A stretch of DNA of 64,000 nucleotides, taken from Icerya purchasi (Eukaryota; Arthropoda; Insecta; Hemiptera; Monophlebidae). This document shows positions 47,298-57,183 of this stretch, piece after piece. The position numbers were made by a program, and so were the translations under genes. Each line of letters opens with the position of its first letter. Position 1 is the stretch's first letter. The notes beneath the pieces are model-generated. The model was not told the DNA's origin, ran no database searches, and saw nothing but the letters and a program-made list of their open reading frames with translations. The DNA lies in the NCBI GenBank assembly GCA_039619475.1, contig CM077116.1, positions 177,845,863-177,909,862 of the forward strand, written 5' to 3'.

Positions 47298-50200
47298 TGA
47301 TCCAAACGCAGTTGGCTAAAGAACTTTGTAAAAAATTAGGGTCTTACACGGAAGATGGTTTTACATTAGACGATATCAAGAATGTTGAAAAATTATTAGA
47401 TATTCAAGTTAAAGTTGTGTGTGCAGAAAACTTTAATACCGTGATTTATGAAGGAACCGTTAAAGAAATTAAAATATACCTTTATAAAAAAGGTTATCAC
47501 TTTGACGTCATCAACAGTATGACAGGATTCTACGCCACTTCCTACTAGTGTACAAAATATGACACCCCGTACCAAAATAAGAATAAACGTAAATGTACCG
47601 GTGAAAAGAGTGTATGCCCCTTGCGTATGCAACCTCAACATATTGCGGCTGAAAAACAAAAAGTGTATTGTAAAGATTGTAACAGATATTGTTTTAACAA
47701 AAATTGTCTGGAAAAACATCCAATTGTTTGGGCCAAAGTTTATAAATGTTTAAAATGTAACATGATTATCACCAGAGAAGAAATCCATGTGTGTGATTCC
47801 GGTGTGTGCCGTAATTGTGATATGTTTTGTTATAACATTGTTGAGCATTTGTGTTATATGCAACCAAAAATTCAAAAAGGAGGGTTTTGCTTAGAAGAAG
47901 ACTGTACCTGTAATGAATCAGCTGGTATGGCTGCCAAGAAATGTACCTATACTGAAAGGTATATATGGTTTGACTTTGAAGCTCAGCAAGACACAGCTGT
48001 TCATGAGGCTAACTATGTGGTTGCTCATTACTTTGATGGTACACCGCACTTATTTAAAACAAACGAAGAGTTTTGTAAGTGGCTCATTTCTAAGAAACAT
48101 TCCAAATTCACAGCCATTGCCCACAATGCGAAAGCTTATGACACACAATTTATATTGAAATATCGTATTGAAAATTCGTTAAAACCGTATACTATTTATA
48201 ACGGCAGTAAAATAATGATGCTCGAAGTAGCTAAAATTAAAATTATCGGCAGCCATAATTTTGTTGCATCTGCGCTTTCTGATTTTCCTAAACCGTTCAA
48301 CCTCACCGAACTCAAGAAGGGTTACTTTCCTCACTTTTTCAACACTAGGGAGAACCAGAATTATATAGGCCCTATTCCTGATGCAAAATACTATGGACCA
48401 AATACAATGAAAAAGGATGCCCGCGAAAAGTTTTTAGAATGGCATGCTGAAAGAGTAAAGGAAAATTATGTCTTTGACTTTCAGAAGGAAATTTTACAAT
48501 ATTGTAATTCCGATGTGAACATTCTGAGGCGGGGGTGTTTAGAATTACGTGAACAATTTTTGGAGATTGCAAATATTGACCCTTTCCAGTATATAAAAAT
48601 AGCAGGTGTTTGTAAGGCTATACATCGCAGCAAGTACCTTAGAAAAGGCGAGATTGCTGTAGTCAAAGATACCAAGAAAGAAATGTATAGTAAGGAGTCC
48701 ATAGCTTGGTTAAATACATACCCTAATGTGCGTCATGCCTTAAATGGGGGTGAAGTCTCTATATGTGGAGCTAAAGTCGATGGCTTTAATAAAGTTACAA
48801 ACACCGTATATCAGTATCATGGTTGTTTCTGGCATGGGTGTCCCAAACGTTATAATGATAACACAATTAATAATGTTAATCATGAAACTATGGGGGATTT
48901 ATACGAGAAAACAAAAGAAAGAAATAAACAAATAACTGATGCCGGGTATAATCTAGTGGAAATGTAGAGTTGTAGGTGGATTAAGTCAAAAGAGTACAAG
49001 AATGCTCTAAATAAATCAATAAATGTAATAAAACCTCTGTATCCTAGACGCGTTTTTAAGGGTGGACGAACTAATGCTGTTAAACTGAAGGTAAAAAATC
49101 GTAAAATGACTCATAGATGTATGCAGTCTTTACCCTGCGGTTCAATACTTTGATTATTATCCTATAGGACACCCTATAAAACTTCATAACCCTGGTACCT
49201 ACCAGGACCACTGGTATGGTTTGATAAAATGTAAAGTTCTAGCTCCAAGAAATTTGTACCACCCTGTGCTACCAATGAGAAATGACAAGTTGATATTCGC
49301 TTTATGTAACCAATGCTTTAAGAACAAATGTCAAAACTGTAACCATAGTGAGGATGAAAGGGCTATTATTGGTACATGGACCACTGATGAAGTAAAAAAG
49401 GCTATAGAGAAAGGATACAAAATCATTGAAACTTACGAAGTTTGGCATTTTGACAAAAGAAGTAACAATCTCTTTAAAGGGTATGTTAAAGATTTCATGC
49501 AAATAAAATTGCAGACTGGTCCATGGAAAGACGACTATGAAACTGTAGAAGATTATATAACTGCTGTGAAAAAACATTTAGATATTGGTTTATGTAAAGA
49601 AAATATAAAACCTAATCCGGGAAAAAGAGCTGTGGCTAAAATTTGTTTAAACTCTCTCTGGGGAAAATTTGATCAAAGACAAAATCTGGCACCGAGTGAG
49701 TACATTACTGATGTTAAACGTTAGTACGAAATTTTGTTGGATGATAAAATCGAATTGAGTAATACTAATTTCATAAATGATAATATGATTCATGTTACTT
49801 ATAAATTCAAAAATATGTTTATTGAAGATAGTTTATCAACCAACATTTTTATAGCAGCGTTTACAACCTCTAATGCCCGACTCAGACTATATGATATGTT
49901 GGATAGATTGGGAGAAGCGGTGGTCTATTATGACACTGATAGTATTGTTTATATTGACAATGGTTCCAATACTATTGAGACAGGATGTATGCTCGGTGAA
50001 TGGACTGACGAACTTGGAAAAAATGACTATATTATAGATTGGATAAGTACAGGCCCAAAGAGTTATGCCTATGAAACATTCCTGGGTAAAGTGGTTATAA
50101 AAATAAAAGGCTTTACTTTGAACTATGAGAACTCTCTAAAGTTGAATAAGGCCGGAATGGAACAAATAGTGGATAAGAAAATCGATAAAATACATTTGAC

Positions 50201-50480
50201 CTGCAATATGATCACCAGAAATGTGAAAGATAAAACTTTGGTTAATAAAAATGTAACTAAAGCGTTTAAGTTTGACTATTCCAAAAGAAATATTGTGCCT
50301 AAAGATGATGACATAATCGATACTATACCTTGGGGTTTTCTGGAAAACATTGCTGATACAATTCCAGTAGAGGTTCGGGTGAAAAACACAATTCCAGTGG
50401 AGTCTCAAGTGAAAAATTTGGAAAAACAAGATAAAAATAGGAGTATCGCGCGTATTTGGAAACAGTTAAGTGAAATGTAG
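47298..50480 (+). pseudogene. Maverick-type protein-primed DNA polymerase B (after insertion)
   Basis: Main part of the element's replicative polymerase. Features in order: N-terminal module (LAKELCKKLG...FDVINSM), Cys-rich zinc segment (47.62-47.93 kb), Exo I FDFEAQ (~47970), Exo II AHNAKAYD (~48120), Exo III YCNSDV (~48505), motif A DVCSLYP (49116-49136), motif B KICLNSLWGKF (49638-49670) and motif C YYDTDS (49926-49943). Breaks: TAG at 47546, 48965 and 49722, and a one-base shift near 49.11 kb just before motif A. All catalytic motifs are still recognisable, so decay is recent or slow. The stop codon at 50478-50480 is formed by the first three bases of the 26-bp inverted repeat that follows. 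Protein priming is inferred from family. Confidence 0.85.
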
Positions 50481-50503
50481 TATATGGGCTACTTGGGTAT
50501 ACT
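50478..50503 (+). repeat. Left 26-bp terminal inverted repeat of a 0.7-kb cassette
   Basis: tagtatatgggctact... is an exact inverted match (26 of 26) of 51162-51187. Its first three bases are the stop codon of the polymerase frame. An AGT-type start is compatible with Maverick termini. Confidence 0.85.
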
Positions 50504-50572
50504 TATGACGAAATTTAGGCATAACATTAAATTTCAAAATTTAAAAAAAAAAATATTTTCTATATATAAAGA

Positions 50573-50878
50573 ATGACTTCATACAATAATATGTTAAATA
50601 AATTAAAAAAATTTGGTCAATGTAAACTTTACAAATCTTTTAAGGAATTAGAAAAAGATAGTTATGATATCATTAATTGCTATATTGAAACAACAAGATT
50701 TGGTAAATCAATCGCTTTAACTATTAAGGAAAAAAATGAAACAGTTAATGTTTATCTCCCAAAATATATGTCAAATGTGTTAATAGATGATTTAGAAAAA
50801 GCACCTAATGAATATCCTTCTAAAGTTATTTATAAAGGAATAAATGATATAGGTGATTTTATATTAGATTTTGAATGA
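50573..50878 (+). CDS. Small conserved-looking protein, possible OB-fold ssDNA-binding type
   Basis: 101 codons, intact, ATG in an A-rich context (aagaATG). The text FKELEKDSYDIINCYIETTR, then FGKSIALTIKEKNETVNVYL and PKYMSNVL resembles a family of short element-encoded proteins with the pattern L....Y.I......T.yG..i.l.l......~yLPk. These look like an OB fold that could bind single-stranded DNA during replication. That reading is inference. It lies between perfect 26-bp inverted repeats, downstream of and parallel to the polymerase. No membrane segment or signal peptide. Confidence 0.6.
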   Translation: MTSYNNMLNKLKKFGQCKLYKSFKELEKDSYDIINCYIETTRFGKSIALTIKEKNETVNVYLPKYMSNVLIDDLEKAPNEYPSKVIYKGINDIGDFILDFE

Positions 50879-50879
50879 A

Positions 50880-51160
50880 AATATCTTTTTTTGAAATGTT
50901 GTGCTACATTTTAAAATATCTTTTGCATTTTTTATAATTTTATTTCTTTAATTTTTTATATTTTTATTTCTTTAATTTTTTATATTTTTGTTTTTTTATA
51001 TTTTTATTTTTTTATATTTTTTTAAAATTTTTTGCATTTTGAAATGTTGAAATTTTTGCAATTTTTAAATTTTGCATTTTTATATTGTTATTTTTTTTTA
51101 TATTTTGTAAATTTTTTGCATTTTGAAATTTTGCAAAAAGTATTGTAAAAAAAGTGACAG
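50880..51160. repeat. Low-complexity T-rich repeats
   Basis: Irregular repeats of ttttttatattttt and ttgcatttt units between the small gene and the right inverted repeat. Confidence 0.8.
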
Positions 51161-51161
51161 G

Positions 51162-51187
51162 AGTATACCCAAGTAGCCCATATACTA
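51162..51187 (-). repeat. Right 26-bp terminal inverted repeat of the cassette
   Basis: Exact inverse of 50478-50503. A few more bases inside (gtgacagg versus tatgac) are only partly similar. No obvious TSD: flanks are gaaatg and cttata. Confidence 0.85.
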
Positions 51188-51208
51188 CTTATATATATAT
51201 ACATATAT

Positions 51209-52720
51209 CAGTGCCGGCTCGTGACAAGTAAATCTGGGGGGCCCTAATATAAAATTATAATAATTTAAAACGTAGTGACTTAAACTTACCCAGCTTTTTG
51301 GTCCATAAAAAAAGATGATAATCTGTTGAGTGTACTTTGTAACTAATGAGGTTCTACAAAATGTGGAAAAAACCAACGGATAATCATAGTGTCAACGAAG
51401 GAATAATACTTATAAAATTAGATTATGACGATGTATAAGGACGATAATAGGAAATTATTTTGGAAAAGAAGAAAGTTGAAAATTACTTCACATAAAGACT
51501 TGTTTAAATAATAGTCCAAAATACGAATGTTTATTACGCAAAATCTCCTGTCAAGGAGAAACGGCACTAACGACGATAACGAATATTTTATCCGAGAAAA
51601 TATACACGAATTAAATAAATAACAAAACATAAAAAAAAAAAAGAAGTGAAAAATATGATAACTAAAGTCAGTTTTTTAAAAAATTCATTTTTATATAAAA
51701 AGTTTAATCTTCTATCTTTTTTTGAAACAAAATTTTCAATAACTTTTTCATCAAATTCTGGAATATTGTGTATTAAACTGTTATTTACAGATATCATTGC
51801 TAAGCCACTAAGGCGATCATCACTCATTGAATTCCTCAAAAACATTTTTACATATTCTTTCAAGAATGGAAAAACATCGCTCTGCCTCAGCAGTTGACAT
51901 TGGAGTAACTAAAATAAATTGAATCAGTTTTACTGTTTCGCTGAATGTTTCAGGCAAATTCACTTTGAAATATCCAAGACATCATATTTAAACAACCAAC
52001 AATGCCTTGAAAATCTGATCTTGAATAAAAATTACTTCGAGTTCAGTCTTTAACTTATTTTTTTCCAACATAGGATACGGATTCAAAAATTTCTGTGGGA
52101 AACTGTTTGGAATAATTTGTAAAATTATCAATGGATACTAATAATGCAGCTTCTAAGTGGCCCCCATAAGACAGTCTATCTTTTACTTGAAAAACTATGG
52201 TGTCACGCACTTCTTTAGCAATAGCCGAATTTTTATTTTCTTTATTTTCTTGGTGGTCCACTTTTCGTCGTTTATTTTCATTATCGCTTATTTTGAACTC
52301 TGTTACATTTGAATGTCGAATAGTGGATACAATTTTTTTGAAGTTTTCTTTAACTCTCAAAAGCTGCCGGGTGCTGTCTTTAATTTTATATTGAAATTTA
52401 TTAAATAATACATCTACATGTGGCATAATTTTATGGAATAAGGTAAGCCAAAATGTAAAATCCGGGTCTTGTAAGGTTCTCCGTAAACTATACGCTTCCT
52501 TGCATGTAATATTTTTATTAGATCTTTCTTCCAGTTCTTCGAAACATTCTATTAATTTTTCTCGATTTTCGAAAACAATATTCACTGTACGTATATTATA
52601 ATTCCAACGTGTAGTGACAGTTCTAGGTAATTTCCGGTTTACAATTTCTTGCAGTACATCACATCTATGAGTAGAATTTGAAAAAAAGCTTGGTATAGCG
52701 GACAAATTGGCATGTTGCTA
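51209..52720 (-). mobile_element. hAT element relic (3' end and transposase C-terminal half)
   Basis: One terminus is at 51209, starting cagtgccggctcgtgac on the plus strand, a hAT-type end. Transposase text extends to about 52.72 kb on the minus strand. The N-terminal half and the other terminus are missing, so no TSD partner could be found for acatatat at 51201-51208. Confidence 0.75.
51700..52705 (-). pseudogene. hAT transposase (ZMYM1-like) C-terminal half
   Basis: The frame 52705-52055 reads FFSNSTHRCDVLQEIV, then LPRTVTTRWNYNIRTVNIVF and CFEELEERSN. This is the TRWN...R.V..V segment of ZMYM1-type hAT transposases. After a break, the C-terminal dimerisation region follows: TPMSTAEAERCFS near 51.9 kb, then with a one-base shift SMSDDRLSGLAMISVNN. 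The BED finger and first catalytic Asp region are absent. Inactive. Confidence 0.8.
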
Positions 52721-53034
52721 ATCAGTATAAAAATCCCTCAATGTTTTGAAATAGACGTGTTTCGTGTGTTAATTTTGTATTATCGTACATCTTCTTCTAC
52801 CGCGAGTATAATTTGTAATATATTCTTCTTATTCGAATCGCTGTTTCTTATCAGTCAACCTTCATTGTTGCTGGAATTGCTGTCATCATCACACCGGTTG
52901 GCATGGCCGACCCTCTTATCAACCATCTTTCCGACCGCACAGCTTTACCGTCCCCATCATTGTCATTTTCTACCGAAATACCATTATCATCGTTAACAGG
53001 TAATGCCGTTTCATTTACTTCTGTTAATACCGAA

Positions 53035-53690
53035 TTAGTAGCATCATCCTGTAGAACAGACACAATAGCAAATAGACTGCAAAAAGCAGCTGACACGCTA
53101 ATAAAATATTTTAAAAAGTGGCAGGTTAAAATAAACAACAATAAAACGGAAGCCATTTTATTTACTAGAAGACGACCATGTATACGAAAAGAAGTAAATA
53201 TCCAAGACAAGCAGGTGAAATGGAAGGATGAAATCCAGTACCTAGACTAATCAAAAATAAAGTTATAAAAGCTCAGAAAGAGATTTGTTGTCTATACCCA
53301 TACTTCAATAGAAAATCCCATTTAACACCTGAAAACAAACTTATTATCTATGAACAAATCATTCTTCCCAAAATATTATATTCAGTACCAGTTTGGTCGT
53401 CTACCAGTAAAAGTAATATTCAAGAACTCCAAAGAATTCAAAATCATTGTTTACGAATAGTACTAAATAAACCATGATACACTAACATCAATACTATGCA
53501 CAAATATGTAAAAGTACCGTATATTCAGGAAATAATTACAGGGAACACGCGGAAATTTTTTGAAACGTGCACTGCATCTGACTTAATATTAATAAATAAT
53601 ATAGGTTCTTATGATTATCAAACCCTAAAGCTCAGATACAAAAAATATAAACATAGAAGGATAAAGCACATACTATTAACTTAAAGGAAT
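53035..53690 (+). mobile_element. 3' fragment of a Jockey-type retrotransposon
   Basis: Post-RT words of a Jockey ORF2: RLQKAADTLIKYFKKWQVKI and NNNKTEAILFTRR, then in other frames YPYFNRKSHLTPENKL, PKILYSVPVWSST and IQELQRIQNHCLRI, ending in a frame at 53496-53684. It begins after the YADD motif. No tail seen. It abuts the hAT relic without a clear boundary. Confidence 0.7.
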
Positions 53691-53937
53691 AATTCTACGA
53701 AACTCTTATGTCTGGCGATTGCATAATGTCTAAATTATTTGTATTTTGTATCAATGTTAAGCAAGTTGCGAATTTCGACTTCCCGACGCGTGCGAAATAT
53801 TCGTTATCAAATAAATTAGTATAGATCTTCCTTTATTTTCTGGAAGGATTTACGCATGTATGCAGGTTTTTTTTTTGTTTTTTCCAGCAAACTAAATTTA
53901 GTATGTACGACTAGTAATAAGAAAATTTATAATAAAC

Positions 53938-54175
53938 ATGCTCCTATCCGGTAAGAAACGCTCGTTTTCGGTACGGGTAAAACAAAATTTAAATGTTTTA
54001 TATTATTATATAGAAGTGTATAAATATACGTTTGTTGTTGTTGTTGTTGATATCGAATTGTCTACCAGGAAATCTCCGACTTTTGCTAATATAACTAAAC
54101 AAAAAAAGGTATTACCAATTCAAAACTTTACGCATCCTAGTGAGGAACAGGGCTTCATTTTTAACCACATTCTAG
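53938..54175 (+). pseudogene. ORF1 N-terminus of the second I-like element (left of the insertion)
   Basis: The open frame from 53938 ends, before the insertion, with SPTFANITKQKKVLPIQNFT and HPSEEQGFIFNHIL. The 13 bases 54163-54175 (aaccacattctag) recur at 61032-61044, where the same reading frame resumes. So this is the 5' piece of the gag-like ORF1 continued at 61 kb. The region contains a GTT microsatellite (~54031-54049), and the true start codon is uncertain. Confidence 0.65.
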
Positions 54176-54468
54176 CAATATTAAGAAGTGCGTTATCTCT
54201 TGTTTGCTCGCGTTCTTGTCCGGCTTATCAGCTCGCATTGTTATCGGCATATCGGTGAGATCGTTTCTTTTGTTTATTTATAATACGCTAAATCTTCTCT
54301 ATTCATACATAGATTTGATTTTATTTCGAAGAGTAATACGTATTATTTCGAACAGTATTTATTTTTATTTATTTATTTTATTCTATTTTATTATTTTTTA
54401 ATTTGTCTTTCTTTTACTATCATTTATTTATTTCTTTTTTTCTCCTCCCACTTTTTTTGGATTAACCG

Positions 54469-56009
54469 ATGAGTACGTCTTGTGGGGGCCGCCCTGCGGC
54501 CTCCGCCAAAGATACTAAACCGGAAAAAACGAATTTAACCCTTCAAATGGACATGGACGCTTCAACCAAGCGTAAACCAACCGGTCCCCTTTCACTGGTC
54601 GCGTCGATCCCTAGCAAAGATCTGCGACTATCAGAATCTGATTTATCAAAACTTTCCGGCAGTAATAATAATAGTAGCAGTAATAATAATAATAATCTTA
54701 GTAAAAATAATTCTAATGATAATGCTATCGAAGCTATTAAAAATTTCAATATAAAAACTTCCCACGACATTATCGATAATAGTACAAAAATTAATAATAA
54801 AAATGAGGTAATTCTTTTCCCTGTAGAGTATAATGGTTCTATACACATTATACTGCAATCGCTCTCTGAGCTTAATATAGGAAATTTACATCCATTTGCT
54901 GCTGCTAAAATTCTCTATAATAGAACTAAATCAATCACAGAAATCCTCCGAGCGGGCAGTAATAGACTTAGACTCTTTTTTAGGGATATTAGCTCAGCAA
55001 ATAATTTTCTTCTTGATTCTGACTTCCTTAATAAAAATGACTTTAAGGCCTTTATTCCTAATAATCTATTGTTCTCTTTTGGCATTATTCGTAATGTACC
55101 TGTAGATATTACCGAAGAAGAATTATTGGAAGATATTTCAGCGGAAGTGCCGGTAGCTTCAATTCGACGACTCAAGAAAAGAGATGGCGATAAATTTCGT
55201 CCAATTCCCCTAATTGAAATTAAATTCAAATCACCTTTCCTTCCCAGTTATGTTCATTTTTTTTCATCTTCGTTGTGCAGTGGAACCCAGCGTAAGACCT
55301 CCTATCCAATGCCGAGCTTGTTTTCGTTTTGGCCACACCGACAAGTTTTGTCGCAGTAAACCACGTTGTCCTAAATGTAATAAGTTGCATTCCTTGGATT
55401 CTTGTTCAGCTCCGCAGCCGTCAGATTCTAAATGCCTCAACTGCAAGGGTAACCATTTAGCCACCGATAGACAGTGTCCTGTTTTTCAAGACCAGCTTCA
55501 TCTTCGTAAAATCATGGCTTACGAAAACGTGTCCTATAATGAAGCTAGTATAATTAAAAAATCCAATCTTACCAACTCAGCTTTTTCTTTTTCCGATATA
55601 GCTCAAAAAAACCTGCATTCTTCTCCTTCCAAGTTTTCTCGCCGACCCAATCGGTCACGATCTCCCAAATCTCTTCCCGTTCCTAATCAGCATTTCCCTT
55701 CTCTTCCGTCAAACAATCGTAATTATCGTAACGGCCTCTTCTTCTCCGTCTCATAACGTTCCTTCTTATTCTCTTCCCAACTCACCTAACTCTTGCTTGC
55801 AACAACAGGTACCAACTACTCTAATTTTTCCTAATCCCAACTCATCCGTTCCCATGTCAGCAGAAGAAGCTGTCGATAAGCTAGACTTCAGCTTAAACCT
55901 TCAAAATACCCCTCCTAACCTACGTCAAAATCCTGAATTTCGCTTGGCATCGCTCAAGCTTTTCCAACTGTTATTTGCTCACTGTCCTCCGAATTCTACG
56001 GCTACGTAA
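54469..56009 (+). pseudogene. I-like ORF1 (gag-like, three zinc knuckles)
   Basis: Starts ATG at 54469 (aaccgATGAG). The N-terminus is polar with an Asn/Ser-rich repeat. The middle contains an RRM-like part (FGIIRNVPVDITEEELLEDI). Then come three knuckles: CRACFRFGHTDKFC, CPKCNKLHSLDSC and CLNCKGNHLATDRQC, as in I/Jockey gag proteins that package RNA. Frames: 54469-55359, shift at a T8 run (~55257-55264), 55214-55756, shift near 55.75 kb, then 55797-56009. About 510 residues in all. Confidence 0.85.
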
Positions 56010-57183
56010 CTGGTCAACTTCCTGTATTTCCGTTAATGGTCCTTATGATTGTGAAATTCCATTCTAATTTCTTCTCTTGCATATGTGTAAAATTCGCTAT
56101 GGTTCTTGTCATTGAATTTTATGTTTTTTCCCAAATTTCTACTCTGTCGTTCTCTTGCCATATTCCTTTATCTAGGCTAACCAGCATTCCGGAGCTCAGG
56201 CCGTTAATTCCTATCACATTTCCTTCTGTCATCTTATGTTTCTCCCGGATTGCATTACTGAGAATACAGACATTATACGCCTTATTCCAAAAATATATGT
56301 TTCCTATTCCTGTTATCACCATTGTCTCGTCTCGCAACTTGAAACCTGCGGGTGATGAGAGCGGTGGAGAATTGTTCATAATTTTTGTTTGGATCAATTT
56401 TCTTTTCTCAGCTATACTGTTAAAAGCGAGAAAAGTTAACAGATGTTTCTGTTCTGATCTATATGCTTTGCATTATTTTTATGACCATTGCCTCTTTCTG
56501 TGAACTTCGATTGGGTTCGACAGTAGTCGAGGACGGTGTATGGTTGATTGCAATGCACAATTGTATAAAACTTCTTTTTTCTTCGGTTTTAAACCGTACA
56601 AATCAATACTAATTATTAGATGCATGATTCTCATCCTCAAATATCTGACTTTTTCCTTTTTTCATCTTCCCTTCGGTCTTCTTTCAAACACGCTGGGCTA
56701 CGGTAAAGAAAGACGGTTAGTCTGTTTCAATTTAATCATTTTCAAAGTCCTTTTCGTTCCAGTTATGACCCTTTTTAAAGCGAATTTAATCTCTAATTAT
56801 TCCTTGCTTAATCTTAATTTCTTCACTTTGACCCGCAGCCCTTTCCTCATCATTCCATACCTAATTAAGTTGGTAAGCAAGCGAGAGAGAAAGTGGTTTT
56901 TCCTCAGTGAGCATCTCAATAAGTTTTCATATTCCTCATTCGTAAGTTATCTGGGAAAACAGATGTCTCTCCATTGTCTTTTTTTGCATCCCTTCTTCTG
57001 CCGTATCTTTCCTTGTCTTTATTCAATACTTTCAACTGGCTTTGAGTGGACTACCCGAGCCTCCACTCATTCCTTCTCCGATTTTCCTCTCTCTTCCAAA
57101 TCTGCAGGCTGTAAGGTATTATTCCCCTTCCTCTTCTACACTTACATGGTTCCTTCCCCTCCAACTATTTTTCTGTACTTTAA
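56010..57183 (+). other. Long ORF1-ORF2 spacer with an unexplained open frame
   Basis: About 1.2 kb of pyrimidine-rich sequence without recognisable domains. It contains frames of 155 codons (56036-56503) and 215 codons (56540-57187). The stop of the latter overlaps the ORF2 start as ATGA at 57184-57187. The text is Phe/Leu/Ser-rich, as expected from CT-rich DNA by chance. It could be a degenerate insertion or a real spacer of this family. Confidence 0.4.

Noticed and set aside
47298..50480. Most in-frame stops in the Maverick genes are TAG (40197, 41656, 47546, 48965, 49722), suggesting stop-codon recoding
   Set aside because: A TGA (43450) and several frameshifts break the same genes, and at least two TAGs sit where a tryptophan is expected (a single G-to-A change). 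Ordinary decay explains this.
50478..51187. The 26-bp repeats as both ends of the whole 12-kb Maverick
   Set aside because: Both copies lie at the right end, and no third copy was found left of 39.6 kb; the left terminus is missing or outside what I could recognise.
52851..53210. 119-codon minus-strand frame upstream of the hAT transposase as its N-terminus
   Set aside because: It largely overlaps plus-strand Jockey text and lacks BED-finger residues; most of it is antisense reading.
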